Virus record (IMG/VR): IMGVR_UViG_3300029286_001111
Coordinates: 1-21,599 of that record
Length of the DNA: 21,599 nucleotides
Source: a virus
Direction: 5' to 3' (one strand)
This document shows, piece after piece, positions 1 to 5,675 of the stretch (positions are counted from its first letter, which is position 1; the number at the start of each line of letters is the position of its first letter). A program made the position numbers and the translations under genes. A model generated the notes under the pieces. It was not told where the DNA came from and made no database searches. It was given only the letters and a program-made list of their open reading frames with translations.

Positions 1-112
1 CAGACAGCCCGGGGCCAACGTGGTCAGACCGGGCAGGTTGAGATCGCCGCCCACGGTCTTCGGCAGACAGCCCGGGGCCAACGTGGTCAGACCGGGCAGG
101 TTGAGATCGCCG
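1..112 (-). repeat. 63-bp in-frame tandem repeat
   Basis: Bases 1-63 are followed by a second copy starting at 64, identical for 49 bases (64-112 match 1-49) before the sequence leaves the repeat. The period of 63 is exactly 21 codons, so copy number can change without a frameshift. The array continues beyond the left edge. Confidence 0.9.
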
Positions 113-390
113 GTGAAATTTTCAGTCTGATTTGTTTCGCGCAAACACCAAGCAAAAAAATCAATAAAATTGGGATACGATTGCCTAATCTTAAATACGC
201 ATTGTTTTTCCTCGCGGTTGTCGGCAGGAAGGACTCTGGCAATTACATCGCTGTCTGGAAGATAATGCCCTTCGCGCCATTTACTTCCGTCGAGTTTTAA
301 AAACTCTTCGGTGTTGCTATGAGAATTTAAGTCGTGGACTTTAATTTCTCCCGTCTTTGGATTATGAAAGAACGATATGAATTGACACAT
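1..390 (-). CDS. Leucine-rich-repeat-like protein, 3' end cut by window edge
   Basis: An open frame runs from ATG at 390 to base 1 without a stop (130 residues seen). A strong ribosome site (GAGGAGG, 8 bases upstream) fixes the start. Residues 1-90 form a globular head (starts MCQFISFFHN; contains DGSKWREGHYLPDSD). From about residue 91 the protein becomes a 21-residue repeat of the form GDLNLPGLTTLAPGCLPKTV. One full and one partial copy are visible, identical at the DNA level over 49 bases. The regular Leu/Pro/Gly pattern resembles the leucine-rich arrays common in Verrucomicrobiota-type genomes and their phages. It lies one base after the end of the ORF at 392-886 and is the last visible gene of the left cassette. 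A binding or adhesion role is inferred; no enzyme motif is seen. The repeat number cannot be judged because the gene leaves the window. Confidence 0.8.
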   Translation of the reverse strand, partial: MCQFISFFHNPKTGEIKVHDLNSHSNTEEFLKLDGSKWREGHYLPDSDVIARVLPADNREEKQCVFKIRQSYPNFIDFFAWCLRETNQTENFTGDLNLPGLTTLAPGCLPKTVGGDLNLPGLTTLAPGCL

Positions 391-391
391 T

Positions 392-886
392 TTATTTTAC
401 CTCCTCGATCTTAATTTTTATGCTCCCGTCTTTTAAATTTCCCCCAAGAGCGCGGAAGGCCGTTGGATTAAATCCACGATCACGCCGTTTTTTCTGGCCT
501 TTTTGCCGGGACCGTAATCCGTGTGGAATAGGACAATCTGCCGCTGTGTCAGTAAATTTGTGATCAGGTATTTTTGCCCCCACGTCCGGCGCCCATTTAC
601 CTTTTGGGGGTGGAACGGGAGCGCACAGGTCAGCGCAGACTCGTCGTATTTTTGCCCGGATGCCGTTAAAACTCCGCTCGTCCCCTCCCTTTGACAACTC
701 TTGACGGTATAATATGTCGCCAATCCCGTTATGCAGGCCGGCGAGGAATATCCAGTTTCGGAAGCGATAATCGGCGTTATTACGCAGGCGCAGATAAAGC
801 AGAGTGTGGTCAATATAGTTTTCATTGATTGTGTCTCCTCTCATGTTCATTGCCTTTCTCATATATTTAACTGTCGAAAATGCCAT
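392..886 (-). CDS. Overlapping ORF that encloses the RlpA-like gene
   Basis: A 164-residue open frame starts at ATG 886 with its own ribosome site (GGAG, 8 bases upstream). It begins one base after the stop of the 61-aa gene and ends one base before the ATG of the repeat protein at 390. The same junction (TAA A ATG) occurs at both ends, so it fits its slot exactly. The RlpA-like gene is fully inside it in a different frame. The N-terminal 65 residues look protein-like (MAFSTVKYMRKAMNMRGDTI onward). The C-terminal part is basic and rich in Pro, Arg and Gly, as shadow frames often are. It may be a real overprinted gene, or its first codons may serve only to couple translation into the RlpA-like start. 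No homology is recognised. Confidence 0.3.
   Translation of the reverse strand: MAFSTVKYMRKAMNMRGDTINENYIDHTLLYLRLRNNADYRFRNWIFLAGLHNGIGDILYRQELSKGGDERSFNGIRAKIRRVCADLCAPVPPPKGKWAPDVGAKIPDHKFTDTAADCPIPHGLRSRQKGQKKRRDRGFNPTAFRALGGNLKDGSIKIKIEEVK
433..825 (-). CDS. RlpA-like double-psi beta-barrel secreted protein
   Basis: This is a 130-residue protein. Residues 1-21 form a signal peptide (MKTILTTLCFICACVITPII-A). The rest matches the RlpA/expansin-type double-psi beta-barrel: TASG at 54-57, YDESALTCALPF at 60-71, a V/I-TNL strand at 88-92, DYGPG at 103-107 and the closing VDLIQRPSALLGEI. In RlpA lytic transglycosylases this fold cleaves denuded peptidoglycan with an Asp in DRGP (here D103) and a His in the LTCAH position. 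Here that position is Leu, with a His six residues further on, so catalysis is uncertain. The ribosome site (GAGGAG, 9 bases upstream) is strong. A role in cell-wall opening or remodelling is inferred. The whole gene lies inside a longer ORF in another frame (392-886). Confidence 0.8.
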   Translation of the reverse strand: MKTILTTLCFICACVITPIIASETGYSSPACITGLATYYTVKSCQREGTSGVLTASGQKYDESALTCALPFHPQKVNGRRTWGQKYLITNLLTQRQIVLFHTDYGPGKKARKNGVIVDLIQRPSALLGEI

Positions 887-887
887 T

Positions 888-1073
888 TTATTCACTCCAT
901 TCTGGCAGGTGAATTTTAGAGATCGTGTCACTAAGTTTTTCTTTTGCGTCGATTAACGCATCGGAAAGGAAACACCAGTCATCACCGGTTTTTTCTGATT
1001 TATCAAGGGAATGATTAACCATGGCTTCTAATCTGTCGGTTATTGTTTTTAATTCATTTAAATATTGCCTCAT
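888..1073 (-). CDS. Small 61-residue protein, unknown function
   Basis: The start is ATG 1073, six bases after an AGGAGA ribosome site. An upstream in-frame ATG at 1121 would run through a terminator hairpin and is rejected. The product (MRQYLNELKTITDRLEAMVN onward) is acidic and mostly helical, with heptad-like Leu/Ile spacing, and ends LPEWSE. No family is recognised. It is the first gene after a hairpin with a U-tract that ends only 18 bases before its ATG. Its expression, and that of the RlpA-like and repeat genes downstream, is therefore probably controlled by read-through of that structure. The stop is followed after one base by the ATG of the next ORF. Confidence 0.7.
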   Translation of the reverse strand: MRQYLNELKTITDRLEAMVNHSLDKSEKTGDDWCFLSDALIDAKEKLSDTISKIHLPEWSE

Positions 1074-1090
1074 GTCATTTCTCCTAAAAT

Positions 1091-1132
1091 AAAAAAGGCC
1101 CGCATGATGCTTCTGCACCACGCGAGCCTTTT
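1091..1132 (-). terminator. Strong hairpin terminator in leader of 61-aa gene
   Basis: Bases 1093-1110 and 1115-1132 form an 18-bp stem (with G-U pairs when read on the minus strand) closed by a 4-base loop. On the minus strand the stem is followed by six U, then AUUUU. It could also work on the plus strand (CCTTTT after the stem). The ribosome site of the 61-aa gene starts a few bases after the U-tract, so this looks like an attenuator rather than the end of an operon. Confidence 0.8.
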
Positions 1133-1185
1133 AATTCGCAACCGTTAAACTAAATATATCTTATGTCTATTAACGGTGGTGCAGA
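1112..1185 (-). promoter_or_regulatory. Candidate antiterminator of an attenuation leader
   Basis: On the minus transcript, TCTGCACCAC (1185-1176) is the exact complement of GTGGTGCAGA (1121-1112), which is the upper 5' arm and loop of the terminator at 1091-1132. Between them ACCGTTAA (1177-1170) pairs with TTAACGGT (1148-1141), bringing the two halves together. The alternative fold would break the terminator stem and let transcription continue into the 61-aa gene. The pairing is seen in the sequence; the switching role and any trigger are inferred. Confidence 0.5.
1141..1177. repeat. 8-bp inverted repeat, 21-base spacer
   Basis: ACCGTTAA (1141-1148) and TTAACGGT (1170-1177) are exact inverted repeats around an AT-rich spacer. 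It may be part of the leader RNA fold or a repressor operator. The two readings cannot be told apart from the sequence alone. Confidence 0.5.
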
Positions 1186-1236
1186 TATACTATGGAATGG
1201 GGCTAAATCGTATTTATCCCCGGAAAGTCGCTATGG

Positions 1237-1335
1237 AAAAAAAACACCCGCCAACGCCTGAAGCCCAGTTGTCCGCGAAGACAGATGGTGCGCTGACGGG
1301 TGAAGGAGTTTTGTTATAGTTTCTGGGCTTCATAT
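1237..1335 (-). ncRNA. Candidate structured small RNA (about 100 nt)
   Basis: A promoter-like pair (1342-1369) is followed by a compact structured segment that ends in eight U (1244-1237). A 13-bp stem pairs 1302-1290 with 1257-1245 (CACCCGTCAGCGC with GCGTTGGCGGGTG; two G-U pairs on the minus strand). A second element, TGAAGCCCAG at 1332-1323, is an exact complement of CTGGGCTTCA at 1268-1259, which lies in the loop of the main stem. The two helices cross, so they form a pseudoknot or compete. A small 4-bp stem (1283-1280/1273-1270) sits in the loop. No known RNA family is recognised. The alternative is a plain terminator for the 216-aa gene, or a first attenuator in front of the next leader. 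Confidence 0.5.
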
Positions 1336-1341
1336 AAACAG

Positions 1342-1369
1342 AATTTAACAGAAAATTAAAATATGTCAA
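1342..1369 (-). promoter_or_regulatory. Promoter of the candidate small RNA
   Basis: TTGACA (1369-1364) is followed after 16 bases by TAAATT (1347-1342), inside the AT-rich stretch just after the stop of the 216-aa gene. The predicted start is near 1335, immediately before the 10-base element that pairs with the terminator loop. The -35 box is consensus; the -10 box matches at four of six positions. Confidence 0.5.
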
Positions 1370-1382
1370 CATTTATTTTGAA

Positions 1383-2033
1383 TTATTTTTTACTGCGTAT
1401 TGAAGGATGATACCAGAGCTTACCCTCAGATTGCGCCAATGCTTCAATCATATCCCATGACATTTTCTTAACCTCTATTTTTTCAATGGTTGGGCGATAT
1501 AATGTTATTGAGACAAAACTAAAATCTTCTTCACGCCCATATTTATCAGTTCCGCTCGCCAAGCTGTTTATTTCAAACGCCTCCACTTCTTTAAGTTCTG
1601 GCGTAGCGACTAATTCCTTCATAATATTTATAGAGTTTTTTAATGCGCCTTTTTTGGTTAAATTTGCCGTAAATATTGAAGGAGTTTTATAACTCAATTT
1701 AATTCTGTATTTATCCGTGGCCGGCCCATCCACCTGAATATGCGCCTCTACCTTTTTGACACCGGAGCGATCCTTATAATCATATAGGACTTTTGATGCA
1801 ATATTTGACGCGATTAAGACTAATTGTGGCGCAACCGTTTTGTCGTTCTCCCACATTCGCACGATTTTTTTCTTATAATCTGAATACCATTTTTCGTCTT
1901 CGGCGGATAAGGTAACATTGTTGTTCTTTTTATTTCCGATTTCCTCGGCGCGGTTGCCGTCTATCTCGCCCTGTGTTAATCCATAAGCATAAGAAAAAAA
2001 CATAGCAAACAAAATTGAATATAATGTTTTCAT
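1383..2033 (-). CDS. Secreted protein of unknown function (216 aa)
   Basis: Residues 1-18 form a signal peptide (MKTLYSILFAMFFSYAYG). The mature part is charged and Lys-rich, with WYSDYKKKIVRMWENDKTVA around 49-68, followed by alternating beta-strand-like segments (for example EAHIQVDGP and DFSFVSITLYRP) and no cysteine cluster. No family is recognised. A strong ribosome site (AAGGAGG) lies 7 bases upstream of the ATG, inside the end of the 53-aa gene, and the ATG overlaps that gene's TGA. The two form an operon behind the promoter at 2215-2243. A periplasmic or cell-surface accessory role for a lysogen is possible, but nothing in the sequence proves it. Confidence 0.75.
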   Translation of the reverse strand: MKTLYSILFAMFFSYAYGLTQGEIDGNRAEEIGNKKNNNVTLSAEDEKWYSDYKKKIVRMWENDKTVAPQLVLIASNIASKVLYDYKDRSGVKKVEAHIQVDGPATDKYRIKLSYKTPSIFTANLTKKGALKNSINIMKELVATPELKEVEAFEINSLASGTDKYGREEDFSFVSITLYRPTIEKIEVKKMSWDMIEALAQSEGKLWYHPSIRSKK

Positions 2034-2191
2034 TTTTTTTCCTCCTTGTTCCTTAACTCCGTCAGTATCTTCTCCAGCCCTTTTGCAATGGTGATCCCCT
2101 GCCCTTTACACCACGCCGCGAACCATAAACGGAGGGCAACCGGAAACTGAACAATACCCCAGTCAGATGTCCCTTTTGTGTTTGTTTTCAT
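2030..2191 (-). CDS. 53-residue peptide, first gene of the left accessory operon
   Basis: Starts at ATG 2191 behind an AAGGAG ribosome site and ends in a TGA that overlaps the ATG of the 216-aa secreted protein (ATGA). The product is MKTNTKGTSDWGIVQFPVAL followed by a Trp-rich amphipathic segment (RLWFAAWCKGQG) and a charged helical tail ending KEEKK. It is cationic and could associate with membranes, but it has no clear signal peptide. No family is recognised. Confidence comes from the promoter, ribosome site and stop/start coupling. An A8 run at its 3' end spans the junction with the next start. Confidence 0.6.
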   Translation of the reverse strand: MKTNTKGTSDWGIVQFPVALRLWFAAWCKGQGITIAKGLEKILTELRNKEEKK

Positions 2192-2214
2192 ACTCCTTTT
2201 CCTTTCTGAAAATG

Positions 2215-2243
2215 AATATATTAAATAAACCGAATATTGTCAA
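2215..2243 (-). promoter_or_regulatory. Near-consensus sigma-70-type promoter
   Basis: TTGACA (2243-2238), a 17-base spacer and TATATT (2220-2215) lie about 24 bases upstream of the ATG of the 53-aa gene. The expected start is near 2208. A consensus -35 with an ideal spacer points to constitutive transcription, independent of the long late operon to the right. Confidence 0.7.
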
Positions 2244-2250
2244 CAAAAAT

Positions 2251-2367
2251 ATGCAACTATTTAAAGAGGCCATTGTGGGCCATTCCAACCCAGCAATGAC
2301 CCGGCATTATACCCACATCGGGGAACAGGCGGCTATGGATGCCGTCAAGATGTTGCCTGAGATTTAA
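2251..2367 (+). pseudogene. 3' remnant of a tyrosine recombinase/integrase gene
   Basis: The plus-strand frame ending in TAA at 2367 encodes IVGHSNPAMTRHYTHIGEQA followed by AMDAVKMLPEI. This is the C-terminal catalytic end of a tyrosine recombinase: the His of the GH box and the nucleophilic Tyr (in RHYTH) are both present. The arm-binding and core domains and the Arg boxes are missing. Homology starts near base 2263, right after the AT-rich promoter region at 2215-2243. It converges on the late operon from the left, as phage integrase genes often do. The rest was probably removed when the left cassette was joined here. It could also be a remnant from an older element. Confidence 0.7.
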
Positions 2368-2387
2368 TCTGGCAAAGAATGCTTGCT

Positions 2388-3035
2388 CTAATATGCCCCG
2401 CGATTGCTCGCATAAGGTTGGGTGGGACATGGCGGAAGATTTGATCCCTTTTTGAAATTATCCACGGCCCATAGGGGCTGTAGATTTGTATAGTGAAAAC
2501 AAACGCGTTACTGTTCCACATCTATAAGGTTAAAAGAAATACAGGGTTGAATATGGTCAATGTGCCAAAGTTTCCTGTTTTTCCAAGTCATACCGGGAAG
2601 AAGTTTTGATTCGATATAAGTTTTTAATTGAAAAAGGGAACATCCAAAAAGATCAAGACTATGTATTGATTTTACGCATCCTTGTTTTTGAAGTGCGGTG
2701 CATAGTTGTATGCGAAGTCTGGAAGTTATGGCAAAAACCGGATCGGTCGCCAGCCGTTTTCTTTTATAAGCATTGACTCGCGAACGATGAGATTTTGCCC
2801 AATCTCTTGCACGTGCACAGTATTTTTGAGGATTTGCAATATAACGCGCCCTTATTATTTCCGGATGGGAAGCTCTCCGCTTCTTTTGATAAATTCTACG
2901 ATATTCACGATTGGTGATAAACCAAGCCTTTGCTTTTTCTGGATTAGCAATCCTCCATGCCTTCATGCGAGCTTTTATTTTTTCGGAATTGGCGGCATAT
3001 CGCATTTTATCATAAGCTATTTTATTAAAACTCAT
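2388..3035 (-). pseudogene. HNH endonuclease gene interrupted by an in-frame ochre stop
   Basis: The frame from ATG 3035 encodes 175 residues: a basic, repetitive DNA-binding N-terminus with YxxNPEK-type repeats, then the HNH core WHIDHIQPCISFNLIDVEQ. A TAA follows at 2510-2508. The same frame then continues with RVCFHYTNLQPLWAVDNFKK and reaches a stop at 2388. Families of this type read DVEQQ..CFHYTNLQPLW without a break, so TAA most likely replaces CAA (Gln). The first part keeps H158, D160 and H161 but lacks the downstream N-x-x-P-L and N residues, so the truncated 175-aa product should be inactive. Other genes here use TAA as a normal stop, so recoding is unlikely. It is probably a decayed free-standing mobile nuclease. 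Confidence 0.8.
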
Positions 3036-3041
3036 AATATA

Positions 3042-3070
3042 AATATAAGATATAATCAGTTTAATATCAA
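3042..3070 (-). promoter_or_regulatory. Promoter-like sequence before the HNH gene
   Basis: TTGATA (3070-3065), a 17-base spacer and TATATT (3047-3042) lie just upstream of the HNH ATG at 3035. Transcription would begin at or very near the ATG, giving a leaderless message. No ribosome site is seen, which fits that reading. The surrounding sequence is very AT-rich, so chance matches are possible. Confidence 0.4.
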
Positions 3071-3075
3071 GTATT

Positions 3076-3555
3076 TTATGTAAATTTATGACCGCACTTC
3101 GGACAAGTAATATTTTTCCCTTCTCCTGTGGTTTCTTTTTCGTTTAACGGTGGAACAGCAAGCATCATTTCTTCCATCGCCTTCTCGTCGAACCCGGTTA
3201 GGGACATGTCCAGATTTCCGCAATCAAGTTCAAGCAAAAGGTCTTTGAGGATAGGCATGTCCCAGTCACCGGATATTTTATTGAGCGCGATATTTAGAGC
3301 CTTTTCCTTTTCAATCGGCAAATCAACGACACTGACTTCCACCTGCTTGACACCTTTGGATTTCAATATCTTCAACCGCTGATGGCCGCCGACAAGCGTT
3401 TCTGTCCGTTTGTTCCATATCAACGGCTCGACAAGGCCGAACTCGGTTATACCCTTCAAGAGCATGTCGTATTCAGGATCGCCAGGCTTTAAATCCTTGC
3501 GCGGGTTATACGGCGCGGGATTGATCTTGCTGATCGGTATTGTTTTTATTTCCAT
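3076..3555 (-). CDS. ParB/Srx-fold N-terminal domain protein with C-terminal zinc ribbon
   Basis: This 159-residue protein has a ParB-like N-terminal domain. It starts MEIKTIPISKINPAPYNPRK, continues with the ITEFGLVEPLIWN strand-helix (about 36-48) and carries the VGGHQRLKIL box (G56-R60), the nucleotide-binding/hydrolysis motif of the family. The C-terminus ends ITCPKCGHKFT, half of a zinc-finger-like motif (C151, C154). Phage proteins of this type are often next to DNA methylases or terminases; here it directly follows the large terminase with an 11-base gap. An AGGAG site lies 6 bases before the ATG. A role in DNA binding, modification or packaging is inferred. It is too short for a chromosomal partition ParB. 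Confidence 0.85.
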   Translation of the reverse strand: MEIKTIPISKINPAPYNPRKDLKPGDPEYDMLLKGITEFGLVEPLIWNKRTETLVGGHQRLKILKSKGVKQVEVSVVDLPIEKEKALNIALNKISGDWDMPILKDLLLELDCGNLDMSLTGFDEKAMEEMMLAVPPLNEKETTGEGKNITCPKCGHKFT

Positions 3556-3565
3556 GGTTCTCCTT

Positions 3566-5638
3566 TTATCTTCTGTTCAAATATCCATGCGCCAGCGGTA
3601 AATACTGCTTGCGCGCCGGAGGCGATTTCTGTTGCTGTTGCGTGGTGGTTTGCGCGGCCTGCTGTTCTTCCGGTGTTTGTGGCTTGATAATTCCATAGCA
3701 CGGTGCGTCATCAGGCAACCGGAACACCTTGATAGCGTGGGCGATTGCAAACGCATATACGGTGCTGTCCAAAAGGTGATTGGCGTCAAAACCTTTACGT
3801 TTAACCCATTTTCGGTGTATCTCCGCCGTGCCCCGCGTGCGTGTGCTGATTTCGTGTTCGCTTTGCAGGTGTCTGGTCAACATTTCATCGGCGTCCGTCG
3901 GCAGGTAGATCAAGCGCTCCTGGCCTTCCTGTGGGTTCATGCGGGAATAAATTATCTGTTTAAAAAATTGCGTGTTCACGGCCAAGCCCTTCAGTGCATT
4001 CGCCGGTGTCTGCCCCTTTATATTCCTGTCCGGTGTCCAGAGCTTGAATGGGATCGGCGTATTGCGCCCGACTTCAACGATCCGATCTTGACCCTGTACT
4101 GGGCGCAGGATGCGGAATTTCCGGCACACGTCGAAAACAGACTGGGACTTATAGCGGGCGTCAACGCCGCCGGATACAATCCGCAATGACATACCGGACG
4201 GATGGGCGAATGATTGTTGCAATACCTTCGGCAATTCCATTTCGCTCCCAAGTAATCCCCAAGATATAAACCACGCCTTACCTCCGGAACCAAAACCAAG
4301 GACGACATAATAAGCACAATCTCCTTGCACGTCTGCACCAAGCACCAGCGCCTTGACTCCCGTTGGCAATGTGTTCCGTTGGTAAGTGTCCACGGCGTTT
4401 TCTATCGCGGCATCGCTGACCATCTCAATGCCGGCCTGCTCAAGGCTGTAAGGCAGGGCCAAGTAGTTGTTGACAAAGGCTTGCATCTGCGCAGGGTCTT
4501 GACTTATCTTGGCTTTAAGGTATTCCCGGACAATCGCACCAAAGCGGCATGTATCCCATCGCGGATACATGCTGTTGAGATGGTATGCGACCCACTTACC
4601 GCCCGGATTCTCGGTCTGCCATTGCCCGGACTCTACCGCCTTTGTCTTTTGCGCGTCTGTGATTTGTTTTTTGCAAACCTGACATTCATACCATGCTTTC
4701 GCGTCCAAGTCCCGGACGGCGCAATCCTTTGGCCATCGCAACCCGGAGAACTCAAGCCGGATCATGGCCCCGCAATGAGGACACGGAACATGGTAAAAAT
4801 ATACTGTCGTTGCGCTTGCCGGTTTCCATGCCGACGTGGAAAATAACTGCTCGCCTTTTGCTGATTCCTCCCGAGGTTCAAGCCCCAACTCCCGCCACAT
4901 GGGATCATCCTCGTGCATCGGTGTGGACGTGCTGACGATTTTATGATTCCAGAATGTTTTGACGCGCTGGTCTGCCGCCGATGACGCGCCGGGCGCAAAA
5001 GCCGAAAGCTCATCTTTGAGCAGGTATTTTATCGGATGGGAGCGCGTTGCTGATTCGGAATTTGACCATGCAAAGCGCACAGTCAACCGGTCAAGGGTAT
5101 AGGCCAGCAGTTGGAAGTCATCCACGGCCCCTGTTAAGTGCCGCCGCAGATTCGGGCAGTCCTGTATCATCGGCTGGATTCTGTCCTTGCTCACGCCCCG
5201 CGCCATGTCAAGCGTTGGGTAGACAAGCATTGTTGGGCCCGGGTCATAGTCAATGATATATCCCAAAATGCAAAAAATAAACGTGGTCTTTCCGGCCTGT
5301 GTGCCAAAACATAATGAAATGCGCTGGATACCGGAATTGTTAAACGCCCGTAGCGGCTCGCGCAGGTATGGAGTCTGGCGCAATTTTAATGGTCCGGGAA
5401 TGCCGGAAGAACGGCTCGACAGAATAATGCCGTCCGGTGATTCCACCCACTCGTCAACGTCCAAATGCGGGCGCGGCTTGATTGCGTCATTCCACGCGGA
5501 TATAAATTCTTTCCGAGTAGCTTTCATATGTTTCAAAATATCGGCGTTTGACCCGTCGGAATCCATTGCTGACTTGAGATGTCCCATCGCCAACAGAACG
5601 CTCCGGGAGGAAGCGTATCTGGAAATGGAACGCCGCAC
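3566..5638 (-). CDS. Terminase large subunit, GpA family
   Basis: This ATPase/nuclease motor cuts concatemeric phage DNA and pumps it into the prohead. Its 690 residues match GpA-family length. The ATPase domain has Walker A GTQAGKTT at 112-119 and Walker B YLLKDE at 205-210. A zinc ribbon follows (CPHC 286-289, CQVC 319-322), as in GpA proteins. The nuclease domain opens with LVLGADVQGD (D436) and closes with an acidic FDANHLLDSTVYAFAI segment. The C-terminal tail is Gln-rich. The start is uncertain: GTG 5638 has only a weak ribosome site, and TTG or ATG codons 14-18 further in are possible. It lies 37 bases after the small subunit and upstream of the ParB-like gene. No portal gene follows. 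Confidence 0.93.
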   Translation of the reverse strand: MRRSISRYASSRSVLLAMGHLKSAMDSDGSNADILKHMKATRKEFISAWNDAIKPRPHLDVDEWVESPDGIILSSRSSGIPGPLKLRQTPYLREPLRAFNNSGIQRISLCFGTQAGKTTFIFCILGYIIDYDPGPTMLVYPTLDMARGVSKDRIQPMIQDCPNLRRHLTGAVDDFQLLAYTLDRLTVRFAWSNSESATRSHPIKYLLKDELSAFAPGASSAADQRVKTFWNHKIVSTSTPMHEDDPMWRELGLEPREESAKGEQLFSTSAWKPASATTVYFYHVPCPHCGAMIRLEFSGLRWPKDCAVRDLDAKAWYECQVCKKQITDAQKTKAVESGQWQTENPGGKWVAYHLNSMYPRWDTCRFGAIVREYLKAKISQDPAQMQAFVNNYLALPYSLEQAGIEMVSDAAIENAVDTYQRNTLPTGVKALVLGADVQGDCAYYVVLGFGSGGKAWFISWGLLGSEMELPKVLQQSFAHPSGMSLRIVSGGVDARYKSQSVFDVCRKFRILRPVQGQDRIVEVGRNTPIPFKLWTPDRNIKGQTPANALKGLAVNTQFFKQIIYSRMNPQEGQERLIYLPTDADEMLTRHLQSEHEISTRTRGTAEIHRKWVKRKGFDANHLLDSTVYAFAIAHAIKVFRLPDDAPCYGIIKPQTPEEQQAAQTTTQQQQKSPPARKQYLPLAHGYLNRR

Positions 5639-5675
5639 CCCAAAAAATGCTTTGTTATGCGTCGCAATAGACTAA

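Noticed and set aside
1-112. CRISPR-like direct repeats at the left edge
   Set aside because: The 63-base period is exactly 21 codons and translates to an open, protein-like repeat; there are no spacers.
888-1121. Longer 77-residue form of the 61-aa gene
   Set aside because: The extra codons come from the terminator hairpin; the ATG at 1073 has a proper ribosome site.
1219-1333. 39-codon ORF from ATG 1333 across the candidate small RNA
   Set aside because: No ribosome site, it runs through the terminator stem and U-tract, and the product (MKPRNYNKTPSPV...) looks random; leaderless translation cannot be excluded.
2388-3035. Stop-codon recoding (TAA read as Gln)
   Set aside because: Several well-supported genes in the window end in TAA at tight stop/start overlaps, so TAA works as a normal stop here.
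3076-3555. Chromosome or plasmid partition ParB
   Set aside because: Too short, no helix-turn-helix DNA-binding domain and no ParA partner; it fits the phage ParB-like group.
3632-4189. Plus-strand ORFs of 100-185 codons opposite the terminase
   Set aside because: They lie wholly over a gene with clear Walker and nuclease motifs, lack ribosome sites and have the Arg/Cys-rich make-up of shadow frames.
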